This document shows positions 9,612 to 18,600 of a stretch of DNA of 64,000 nt, one piece after another (the first letter of the stretch is position 1; each line of letters opens with the position of its first letter). Both the position numbers and the translations under genes were made by a program. The stretch lies in NCBI GenBank assembly GCA_015075585.1, contig JABTUB010000002.1:558001-622000 (forward strand), written 5' to 3'. The notes under the pieces are model-generated. The model worked only from the letters and a program-made list of their open reading frames with translations, had not been told where the DNA came from and did no database searches. The DNA comes from Chloracidobacterium sp. GTDB lineage: Bacteria; Acidobacteriota; Blastocatellia; Pyrinomonadales; Pyrinomonadaceae.

Positions 9612-12600
9612 ATGGACAAGATCGAAAAAAGATCGCACTCGACGACCATCCCCGGTAAGCGTCCGGAGGAACCGCCCGTACCTGCCGAGGCGATGTACGA
9701 GAGCTTTATCGAGAACCTTCCGGTAATGTTCTATGCGGTCACGCCGAAGCCTCCGCATCGAGCGATTTATATGTCGCCGAATTTTGAGGAATTCGGCTAT
9801 CCCATCGAGGATTGGCTTACCCAACCGGACATTTGGGACCGCGTGATGCATCCCGACGATCGTGAACACGTTCTCGGAAAAACACGTTCGGCCATGAAGC
9901 GCGGCCGTGACGTTGATTTTGAATATCGCATAGTTTGCAAGAACGGCGACATACGCTGGATCAGGGACAGGAGCTGCTTTATACGCGACAAGAACGGCAA
10001 GCGCATATGCTGGCAAGGCGTCGTTGTCGATATCACTGAAAGGCGGCTCGCAGAGCAGAAGATCGAGCGCCGCGAGTTGCTCTATCGGACCCTTGCACAT
10101 AATATCCCGCAGGCTGCGGTCCTGCTTTTCGACAAAGATCACAGATATCTGCTCGCCGAGGGGAGCCAACTTCTTAAACATAAACTCAACGGAAAAAAGA
10201 TCGAGGGCAAAACCCTAAATGAGGTCTTCGATAAGGGCGTTACCGAGGAATGGGCCGCACTCTACGACCGAACGCTCGCCGGAGAATCGATAAACCTGGA
10301 AAAGGCAACTGACGATGCCGTGTACCAGATCGACCTGTTGCCGGTTCGCGACGATGCGGGAAATGTTTTTGCCGGCATGGTTATGTGGCAGGACATCTCC
10401 GAGCGCAAGAACGCTGAAGAGGCCCTGCGAAAGAGTGAGGCTCAGTATCGCGATCTGTTCGATAACGCGAGCGATATTATCTACGTGAACGATCTGGACG
10501 GCTTCCTCTTATCGATCAATAAGGCAGCGGAACGCATATTCGGATACACGCGCGAAGAAGCGTTGAAACTGAACATAGCGCAGATTGCCGCGCCGGAACA
10601 CGTGAACCGCGCCCGTGCAGCATTGGCCCGTAAGGTTCGCGGCGATGCGACCCAAACGATCTACGAACTTGAATGTCTTAGCAAGACAGGGCAGCGGATC
10701 GTGCTGGAGGTCAACAGCAGCGTGATCCTCGACAACGGAGAACCGGTCGCCATCCAAGGTGTCGCTCGCGACATCACAGAACGAAAACAGGCGGAAACCG
10801 CGATACGCCGGAGCATGGAAGAGACGCGGCGAGCAGCGGAAGCCGCCCGCAACAGCGAAGCCCGCTTTCGTGAGCTTTTTGAGAATGCGAACGACCTGAT
10901 CTACACGCACGACCTCGACGGCAACTTCACATCACTTAACCGTGCGGGCGAGATGATAACCGGCTATTCGCGTGCGGAAGCTCTCGAGATGAACCTAAGT
11001 GATCTGGTCGCACCTGAGTTCCTCGAAACCGCCCGGACAATGTCTTCGAAAAAGGCCGAGAGCGATACTGCACATTCGTATGAGATCGAGATCATTGCGC
11101 GGGACGGACGCCGGGTCGTGCTCGATCTCAGCACCCGATTGATCGTCGCGAACGGCCGGCCCGTCGGTGTTCAAGGCATCGGCCGCGATATCACTGAAAA
11201 ACGAGCTGTAAGAAACTCGCTTCGCGACACTCTCTCACTATTCGAGACCACCTTTGAATCTACCGCGGACGGCATCGTAGTAATGAGCCTTGACCGCAAC
11301 ATCGTCACTTGCAACAAAAAGTTCGTTGAGATGTGGCAGGTCGATCCGGAGATAATTAAGAGTAAGAACGGCGATGCACTGGTCGCTCATATTGTTTCAA
11401 ACCTGATCGACGGCGAATCATTCCTTCGCGACCTTGACGAGACGTACAAAGATCCGAATTCTGCCGTATCCGAATTACTCGAGCTGACGAACGGCCGTAT
11501 CTTTGAGCGGTATTCGCAGCCTCAATACCTTGACGGGAAGCCTATCGGACGTGTTGCGTGTTTCCGCGATATAACCGAACGCAGCCGGGCAGAAGAGCGT
11601 TTAAGGCATGTTGCACTTCACGACACTTTGACCAATTTGCCGAATCGCGCCGAATTTATGAATCATCTTCAGGCGGCGATCGACCGCACGCGCGGAAATG
11701 ATTATGCAAAGTTCGCGGTCCTCTTCCTGGATCTCGATCGGTTCAAGGTGATCAATGACAGCCTGGGCCACGCGGTCGGCGACAAACTGCTGGTTGCCAT
11801 TGCCGAACGCCTGCAGGCAGGCGTCCGCCCGGGCGATATCGTAGCGAGGCTCGGCGGCGATGAGTTCACTATCCTACTGAACAGAAGCGGAGTCGCAGAG
11901 GATGTCGCCGGAGTTGCCGAACGCCTTCAGCGAATGATCTCCGCACCGTTCAAGATCGACAATTACGAGGTTTTCACGTCGGCGAGTATCGGCATAGTCG
12001 CCTCGGGAACGCTCGACCGCCAAGCCGAGGATTTTCTCCGCGATGCGGATGCCGCGATGTACCGTGCCAAAGAAGCAGGAAAAGCACGTTATGAGGTGTT
12101 CGACCAAGAGATGCATGTTCGCAACATGAACTTGCTGCGGATCGAGACCGATCTGCGGCATGCTGTTGATCGTAATGAGTTCGAGGTACATTATCAGCCG
12201 ATCGTGGACCTTAAGAACGGCACAGTATCCGATTTCGAGGCGTTGCTCCGCTGGCGCCATCCGGAGCTTGGGCTTATTACGCCAACTCGTTTCGTCCATG
12301 TTGCCGAGGAGACAGGTTTAATAGTCCCGATCGGAAAGTGGATCCTGACCGAGGCGTGCCGGCAGATCGCAGAATGGCGTAATAAGTTCGGAAGAAAATT
12401 CGCCGTCAGCGTAAATCTTTCGGCAAAGCAACTCATGCATCCGACGCTCACGGCTGACATCGACCAAGTACTTGTAACAACCGGGCTTGATGCCGATCAG
12501 CTAAAACTCGAAGTTACCGAAAGCACCGTTATGGAGCACAGCGAAAAGGCGTTAAAGGTTCTCACCGAGCTTGATTCGCTCGGGATCGACCTTTCGACCG

Positions 12601-12971
12601 ACGACTTCGGCACCGGCTATTCGAGCCTTAGTTATCTTCAGAAATTCCCGTTCGAGCGGCTAAAGATCGACCGCTCATTCATTAACTTGATGGTCAAGGA
12701 CACAAAGAGCGCCGCGATCGTAAAGACGATCCTTATGCTTGGTGAGAATCTCGGCATCAGCGCGGTCGCCGAAGGCGTCGAGACCGTACCGCAATTCGAA
12801 GAGCTCCGCCGCCTCGGCTGCAAGCTCGGCCAAGGATACCTTTTCTCGCCGCCGGTTCGTGTTAACGAAGCAGAGTCCATTCTCGCAAAAGGCCGCGACG
12901 CTTTCCCCATCTTTCATCGTCGTGTTCTTGCGTTGTCCGCTTCACCCATCGAGCTCGCCGAAGTGCAGTAA
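9612..12971 (+). CDS. Five-PAS diguanylate cyclase/phosphodiesterase (GGDEF-EAL)
   Basis: A cytoplasmic c-di-GMP signalling protein of 1119 residues from ATG 9612 (an upstream in-frame TTG at 9564 is less likely). Five PAS-type modules follow one another: about residues 25-150 (with the HPDDREHV loop and PAC-like ending), 160-260, 270-395, 410-525 and 535-660. Most end with the DITERK-type linker. GGDEF comes next, with intact GGDEF near 749 and an RPGD inhibitory site (RxxD) five residues before it. EAL starts near 850: EALLRW, NLSAKQL, LEVTESTVME, DDFGTGYSSL, KIDRSF, AEGVET and QGYLFSPP are all present. Both domains thus look competent by motif. No transmembrane segment is seen, so it probably senses internal cues such as redox or small ligands. 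Its end overlaps the convergent hydrolase gene by 30 bases. Confidence 0.95.
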   Translation: MDKIEKRSHSTTIPGKRPEEPPVPAEAMYESFIENLPVMFYAVTPKPPHRAIYMSPNFEEFGYPIEDWLTQPDIWDRVMHPDDREHVLGKTRSAMKRGRDVDFEYRIVCKNGDIRWIRDRSCFIRDKNGKRICWQGVVVDITERRLAEQKIERRELLYRTLAHNIPQAAVLLFDKDHRYLLAEGSQLLKHKLNGKKIEGKTLNEVFDKGVTEEWAALYDRTLAGESINLEKATDDAVYQIDLLPVRDDAGNVFAGMVMWQDISERKNAEEALRKSEAQYRDLFDNASDIIYVNDLDGFLLSINKAAERIFGYTREEALKLNIAQIAAPEHVNRARAALARKVRGDATQTIYELECLSKTGQRIVLEVNSSVILDNGEPVAIQGVARDITERKQAETAIRRSMEETRRAAEAARNSEARFRELFENANDLIYTHDLDGNFTSLNRAGEMITGYSRAEALEMNLSDLVAPEFLETARTMSSKKAESDTAHSYEIEIIARDGRRVVLDLSTRLIVANGRPVGVQGIGRDITEKRAVRNSLRDTLSLFETTFESTADGIVVMSLDRNIVTCNKKFVEMWQVDPEIIKSKNGDALVAHIVSNLIDGESFLRDLDETYKDPNSAVSELLELTNGRIFERYSQPQYLDGKPIGRVACFRDITERSRAEERLRHVALHDTLTNLPNRAEFMNHLQAAIDRTRGNDYAKFAVLFLDLDRFKVINDSLGHAVGDKLLVAIAERLQAGVRPGDIVARLGGDEFTILLNRSGVAEDVAGVAERLQRMISAPFKIDNYEVFTSASIGIVASGTLDRQAEDFLRDADAAMYRAKEAGKARYEVFDQEMHVRNMNLLRIETDLRHAVDRNEFEVHYQPIVDLKNGTVSDFEALLRWRHPELGLITPTRFVHVAEETGLIVPIGKWILTEACRQIAEWRNKFGRKFAVSVNLSAKQLMHPTLTADIDQVLVTTGLDADQLKLEVTESTVMEHSEKALKVLTELDSLGIDLSTDDFGTGYSSLSYLQKFPFERLKIDRSFINLMVKDTKSAAIVKTILMLGENLGISAVAEGVETVPQFEELRRLGCKLGQGYLFSPPVRVNEAESILAKGRDAFPIFHRRVLALSASPIELAEVQ

Positions 12972-13985
12972 CGGCGCTGTCCTCGCACCGCGGGCTGCTA
13001 TCGGGTTTTTCAGACTGTCGATCAGGCGGCCTGCAAGCTCGGGGATGATGTCTTTTTCATTTGCGTGTGCTTGTGTGAGGATCACGATAATGAATTTCCT
13101 GCCGTCAGGAAACGCCAAATACGCCGCATCGTGCCGTGCGGTGCTTGTCCAGCCTGCTTTTGACCATAGCTTTACATCGCGCAGATCACGGTCGATCAAA
13201 GCTTTGCCAATGAATGCATGTGCCTGATCCGCTTCATCGCCTTTCACGAACGGTTCGCGGTGAAGCACTTCCATCATCCGATCAGAGAACTGCTTTCCGG
13301 CAATGCGTCCGGTTACTATCTCGGCGAACAACCTCGCGGTCGCATCGGTAGTCAGCATATTGCGGTTCTCGCCGTTCGGCCCGCGTGACTGCTGTTCGAT
13401 CCCGTATGCATCGGTACAAAAGGTCTTTTGATTTACATTGATGCCGGTGTAGCCCAACGCCGTGAAAAACCGATTGACGCGGTTTCGCTTGAACTGCCAG
13501 CGCTCCAATTCCTTTGCCGGCAGTTCGGGCCCGCCCGTCGTCCCCGTCAGTACATCGACGATCAGTTGTGTGGCCTCATTCGAAGAATCGACGATCATAT
13601 CGCGTTCGGCACGCCTCAATTCATTGCTTGGGACGATCTTGCCATCCTCGATCTGCCGTTCGAGAGCCGCAAGGTAGAAGAGCTTAACGACACTCGCCGG
13701 ATACAGTTTGATGCCGCCCTGATAACTCGCATCGAACGCCTTTGCGGGATCTGAAAGGTCAATGACGGTTGCGGCAAGTTCTCCGTCCTTGATCCCTTTC
13801 GCCGACATTATCTTGCTTACCGCATCATCGAGAATTGCCTGCAGCGACGCAGAATGAACAACCGCTATCGGCTTATAGACCGCCGGCGGCAAGATCGCGG
13901 ACCTTGACGACTCCTTCTGCCCGAAGGCTGTCGATGCCAAGGCCGCGGCTATAAACAAAACAAAAAGATGGAATTGCTTTTTCAT
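12942..13985 (-). CDS. Secreted beta-lactamase-fold serine hydrolase
   Basis: A 347-residue protein with signal peptide MKKQFHLFVLFIAAALASTAFGQ. The serine hydrolase motifs of class A beta-lactamase-like enzymes are visible: S-x-x-K as SVVK near residue 98, an SDN-equivalent SSN in IVDSSNEATQL near 135, and a KTG-equivalent KAG in WSKAGW near 275. The overall plan (PASVVKLFYLAALERQIEDGK...TTDATARLFAEIVTGR) matches the Beta-lactamase2 family. That family includes true class A enzymes but also many penicillin-binding or unrelated hydrolases. I do not see a clear class A omega-loop Glu, so resistance should not be assumed. It ends inside the end of the GGDEF-EAL gene. Confidence 0.85.
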   Translation of the reverse strand: MKKQFHLFVLFIAAALASTAFGQKESSRSAILPPAVYKPIAVVHSASLQAILDDAVSKIMSAKGIKDGELAATVIDLSDPAKAFDASYQGGIKLYPASVVKLFYLAALERQIEDGKIVPSNELRRAERDMIVDSSNEATQLIVDVLTGTTGGPELPAKELERWQFKRNRVNRFFTALGYTGINVNQKTFCTDAYGIEQQSRGPNGENRNMLTTDATARLFAEIVTGRIAGKQFSDRMMEVLHREPFVKGDEADQAHAFIGKALIDRDLRDVKLWSKAGWTSTARHDAAYLAFPDGRKFIIVILTQAHANEKDIIPELAGRLIDSLKNPIAARGARTAPLLHFGELDG

Positions 13986-14126
13986 TGGCTTAGTTTTCGA
14001 TAATTATAAACCGAATTTCAAAAAACACGGCGGCAATTTTGCGGCAACCAATTGCCGCTAAGCTCATCCTACTTATTAACCGGGTGTATCGTGAACTGAA
14101 TGAAGATCTTGAAGGAGGCGTGAACC

Positions 14127-14543
14127 GTGAAACGAGCTTTACTTTTGATATCGGCGATACTGCTTCTCTCCGCAGCGGCCTTTTCACAGGCTGTTGAAGA
14201 CAGGATGCATCGAACCGTCGGCTACATCTCATCAAGCGGAACCGTTGAGGACAAGTCGCATCGAACGCTCGGCTTTATTCTCGCCAACGGCACGATCGAG
14301 AATTCATCACGTCAAAAGATCGGCTACATCAGCAGCAGCGGTGCCGTCAGCGAGAGGTCGCTGCGCACGATCGGCTATATTCTAAAAAGCGGTGTCGTCG
14401 AGGACAGATCACATATAACCATCGGGCGTGTTAATAGGAACGGTTCTGTCGAGGACGGATCGCACCGAACGATCGGCTATGCCAAGGGGATCAAGCTCGA
14501 ACACGCGGCGATATTTTTCTTCTTTTTCTTCGGAAATAAATGA
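14127..14543 (+). CDS. 5-fold beta-flower-type secreted repeat protein
   Basis: A 138-residue protein starting GTG at 14127, supported by AAGGAGG 9 bases upstream. A signal peptide (KRALLLISAILLLSAAAFSQA) precedes six tandem 16-residue repeats of the form R-x-I/L-G-Y/F-I-x-S-S/N-G-x-V-E-D-x-S-H. The chain ends in GYAKGIKLEHAAIFFFFFFG. From memory, the same closing pattern (YAKGI followed by a run of Phe) occurs in proteins annotated as 5-fold beta-flower proteins. The repeat should form a small closed beta structure. No function is known to me. The gene stands alone between a divergent hydrolase gene and a convergent SDR gene. Confidence 0.75.
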   Translation: MKRALLLISAILLLSAAAFSQAVEDRMHRTVGYISSSGTVEDKSHRTLGFILANGTIENSSRQKIGYISSSGAVSERSLRTIGYILKSGVVEDRSHITIGRVNRNGSVEDGSHRTIGYAKGIKLEHAAIFFFFFFGNK

Positions 14544-14563
14544 CGGCTTTCGGTGAACTTCTG

Positions 14564-15583
14564 TCAGCTAAAGATCCCTTCCCCGAGGAAGTTCTTCCTT
14601 AAGTAGCTCACCGTATCATTCAGCGTCGCCTGCGGGTCGCGCGGCGTAAACCCGAGTTCGGCCTCGGCTTTTGCCGAAGTAAAATACCAAAAATGTTCAG
14701 CCTGCTCTACTTCGCTCGGTGCTATCGGCGAAGGTTTCCCCCAATTCTTGAACACTGAATCTATCAGGCCGGAACCGGCGACGGCCAACTTCTTCGGCAC
14801 CTTCAGCCCCGGCGCCGGTATACCGCTTAGCCGTGACAGCCGTCCGAAGAACTCTTCAAACGTCATATTCGCCGCACCCAACAGATACTTTTCTTGGTGC
14901 CGCCCTTTTTCTATCGCAGAAATAATGGCGCTTGCGACATCACGCACATCAACAAAACTGATACCGCCGCCCGGACAATACGGTATCTTTCGCCCTAGCA
15001 TGTCGAGTACGGGTTTTGTCGATGACAAACGTTCATCCTGCGGGCCGAGCAAAAGCGTCGGATTCATTATCACAAGCTTTCGGCCCTTGCCTTCAAAGCC
15101 TTCTATCGCAGTTCTTTCCTGAAAATACTTTGAGGCGTAATATGCCCAGCGTGTAATGATATCGAGCGGCGGCGGATATGTTTCGTCAAAGATCTGCGGC
15201 TCACGGCTCACGGCGATCGTACCGCTCGACGACGCCAGAACGAACGTGCCGACGCCCGCTTCTTTCGCGGCCTCGCATATAAGCCGCGTACCCTGCAAAT
15301 GAACTCGGTTCATCAGCGCCGCATCTGCCTGATCGCGAGAGACCTTGCCGGCAAGGTGAAGCACGACGGACGCATTCTTGCACGCCGCAGCAAGGTCATC
15401 CGGCTCAGTTACCGAACCCTCAACGGGTGTTACGCCTGCGTCCTTCATCCATTCCGGTATGTGCGACGCAAGGACGGTCAAGTTATCGGCACCTTCATCA
15501 AGTAGGGTCCGCACAACCCACGCCCCGAGGAAGCCCGTGCCGCCCGTGATCAAAATCTGCCGTATTTTCTTTGCTCTTGGCAT
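14564..15583 (-). CDS. NAD(P)-dependent epimerase/dehydratase-type SDR
   Basis: An extended short-chain dehydrogenase/reductase of 339 residues. It has the N-terminal nucleotide-binding motif TGGTGFLGAWVV (residues about 13-24), a downstream HLAGKVSRD segment and the active-site YxxxK in YYASKYFQE near residue 168. The sequence recalls dihydroflavonol-4-reductase, 3-beta-HSD and NAD-sugar epimerase relatives; the substrate cannot be read from sequence. It starts ATG at 15583 behind GGTAAGGGGTG and lies 59 bases downstream of the ElbD-like gene on the same strand. It is plausibly an accessory reductase in the same lipid pathway, but that is inference from position only. Confidence 0.85.
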   Translation of the reverse strand: MPRAKKIRQILITGGTGFLGAWVVRTLLDEGADNLTVLASHIPEWMKDAGVTPVEGSVTEPDDLAAACKNASVVLHLAGKVSRDQADAALMNRVHLQGTRLICEAAKEAGVGTFVLASSSGTIAVSREPQIFDETYPPPLDIITRWAYYASKYFQERTAIEGFEGKGRKLVIMNPTLLLGPQDERLSSTKPVLDMLGRKIPYCPGGGISFVDVRDVASAIISAIEKGRHQEKYLLGAANMTFEEFFGRLSRLSGIPAPGLKVPKKLAVAGSGLIDSVFKNWGKPSPIAPSEVEQAEHFWYFTSAKAEAELGFTPRDPQATLNDTVSYLRKNFLGEGIFS

Positions 15584-15642
15584 CTCACCCCTTACCTTTC
15601 AAAAAGATCATCACATTCACGCGAGGCACTCTGTAACTGCTC

Positions 15643-18600
15643 CTATTCATCGATAACCGGTTCCTGTTTGCGGCTCTTTCGTCGCTCGGCCTTCCATGCC
15701 TTTCGCGTCGCTGCGACATCGAACGGCTCGCGTTTGCCGTCGCGCATATTCTCGATCTCGTGCTGAACGCGGGCAGCGATCAGGCGATACGCCTCAGTAT
15801 TCGGCACTCCAGCGACCATTTCCTTCAGCTCTGAATATTCAAGAAATCGACCAACCTTTGCGCCGATACTCGCACCGATACTTTTCCGCGGCGGTATCAC
15901 CATATCCTTCGGGAAGGCCTCGTATGTGCCCCAAATGTATATCGGCAGAATGCCGATCTTTTGATTTAACGCGAGGTAGCCGATGATCGGCTTGAATTCC
16001 GCGATACGGCCGCTCTTCTGCCTGCCGCCCTCCGGAAAGATCAGCGCATTATAGCCGTCTCTGAGTATCTGCAAAACATGCCTAAGCGACTGCCGCAGGC
16101 TGCCTGTGCGTTCGATCGGCACGAGCGTCGTAAAATTATTCATATACGCGCGTTTGTACTTCGTATCGAACCAATAATCGGCGGCAGCAACGGCGACCGT
16201 TTGCTCGGCAACGCCTTTTCCGAGAGCACGCTTTACCAACCCTGTATCGAGATGCGATGTGTGATTCGGCGCGACAATGAAATTCACATGCTGCGGCACG
16301 TTCGCCTCGCCCTCGATGTGTGTGTCGAGCACGTTTGAGTAGAGCGTGTCCTGGGCCAGATCGACCACTGCATTACCGATGCGTTTGACGATGCCGGGAA
16401 TGTATATCTCCTTCTCTTCATCCTTCTCTTTCAGTTCAGGCTCATCGGCGAGTTTTTTCGACCGGTCAACGCGATCGACAGCTGTAAGCAGTTCACGCAC
16501 CGTCTGGACCTCGTTCAGCGTATCCGGTGAAATTACGCGGCCGCCCGCATCCTCAACCGCGGCCTGAAGCTCGACGAACATCAGCGAATCAAATCCTAGT
16601 GTCAAAAGCTTGTCATCTATTGCGACATCGGACAGCGGCCTGCTTGACACGGTCGCGACGATCTTTCTGATCCAAAGGGCGTTGTCGTCGCCCTTTGCCT
16701 CGACAATGTTCTTCGTCTTTGAACGCGAGCGGCCTTCGAGCGTTTGAAGCATCTCAACGACCTCGGGCCGTTTTACTTTTCGTGTCGCCGTACGCGGCAG
16801 CTCGAACGGCGTAAGGTGCAGTACCTTTACGCGTTTGAAGAACGGCAGGCCGGCCGATATCTCGCGGAAATGCTCCTCGACCTTCTTATTCGCTTCGCTC
16901 CGATTGAGTGTGATGTCGTATTCATAATCAGGCACGACAAGCGCCGCGATCCTTTCGCCCGCATCTTCATCGGGCAGCCCGACGACGCTTAACTCTTTGA
17001 TATAAGGCGACTTACCATAAAGCTCTTCGATCTCGTCGGGATAAATGTTCTTGCCGTTCGAGTCTATGATCACATCCTTCGAACGTCCGACGATGAACAG
17101 GTTTCCGTCCTCATCAAGCCGTCCGAGGTCGCCGGTGCGCAGCCATCGATCGTGCAGAACGGCTTCGGTCGCTTCCTCATTATTAAAGTAGCCGACCATT
17201 ACATTCTGCCCGCGTGCCAACACTTCGCCGACACCGTTCTCGTCAGGCGAGTCGATCTTGACCTCGACGCCGGGAAGCGGTTTGCCGACACTTCCCTTCA
17301 GGAGTTTGTTGCCCGGCCGAGCGACCGTCAGCACAGGCGATGATTCGGTAAGGCCGTAACCTTCGAGCACGGTGAAGCCGAGGCCGTGCAGATCCTTTTG
17401 CACCTTCTCGGTAAGTGCCGAGCCGCCCGAGATCAAATAACGCATCTTGCCGCCCATACCCTGATGGATCGGGAAAAAGACGATCGGCCCGAGATTGAAC
17501 GGCGTGTTATCACGTATCCACGCATTAAAATCGATGATATTGTCGGCGAGGTCTGCGAACCAATCGCCGCGTTCGCGCAGGCGTGTCTTTATGCGGCGAT
17601 GCAGCATTTCCCAAAGCGCCGGAACGCCGACCATGCCCGTTACGTGCCCGTTCTCGATCGTGTGTGAAAGGTCCTCGGCCGTCAATTCGTTAAGATAGGT
17701 GATCTGCGTTCCGTTCGCGAACGGCGTCAAAAAGCCGGCAGAGAATTCAAATGTGTGATGCATCGGCAGCACGGACAATACACCGTCCGTGATGTCCATA
17801 TCGAGTACACTCGAAAGCATCGAGATCATGTTGACGAAGTTCTTGTGCGACAGCATCACCGCTTTTGGCGTGCCGGTGGTGCCAGAAGTGAATATCAGCG
17901 ATGCGATGGCGTTTGACGGAACCTTAGGCGGCAAAAGGGCGTTGCGTTTCGCCTCTTCGACCTCAGGATGCATCTCAAAGACATCGTCGAATGTCCACAC
18001 GGCCGGAACGCGGACGCTCTTGTCCGCATCGCTGCCTGCCGCGAGACCGTCTCCTTCGCTCGACACCTTCGACAGATCCGCATCTTTCTTGCCTTTCGCA
18101 CTATTGCGGACGGGATCATCCGCGTTCCAAACCTCCCGCAGCCGGCCCGGCAAGCCGCTGTTTTCCTCAAGCAACTTCGGCGAGATCACGATCGCGGCAG
18201 CCTCGCCGGCCTTCGCAAAATTGATCACTTCATCGACCGAACTCGACGGGTCGATCGGTATCGCCGTCGCTCCGGCCTTCAGGATCCCGAAGTAGCTAAT
18301 GCCCCACTCGGGCATATTGTTCGAGAAAAGTACGACACGGCTGTTCGGCCCGATGCCGTTCGCCGCGAAGAACCCGGCGGCACGATAGACCAACTCACGC
18401 ACATCTTCGTATGTGTACTGCTCTTTGCGGCCGTCACGCTCGATGCGCATTGCGACGCGTGTGCCGAAACGCTTTGTCGCCGTGTCAAAAAGATCGAGCA
18501 GATCTTTGTAGGTATAAGCACGCTTTTCGACCGATTTGAGTTCTTCTTCCAGCGTCGGCAGCACCCATTTGCGCATACCCGGAAAGTGGACGTTGAGCCA

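Noticed and set aside
12942..13985. Class A beta-lactamase resistance gene
   Set aside because: The three serine hydrolase motifs are present, but with KAG in place of KTG and no clear omega-loop Glu, so a general serine hydrolase call is safer.
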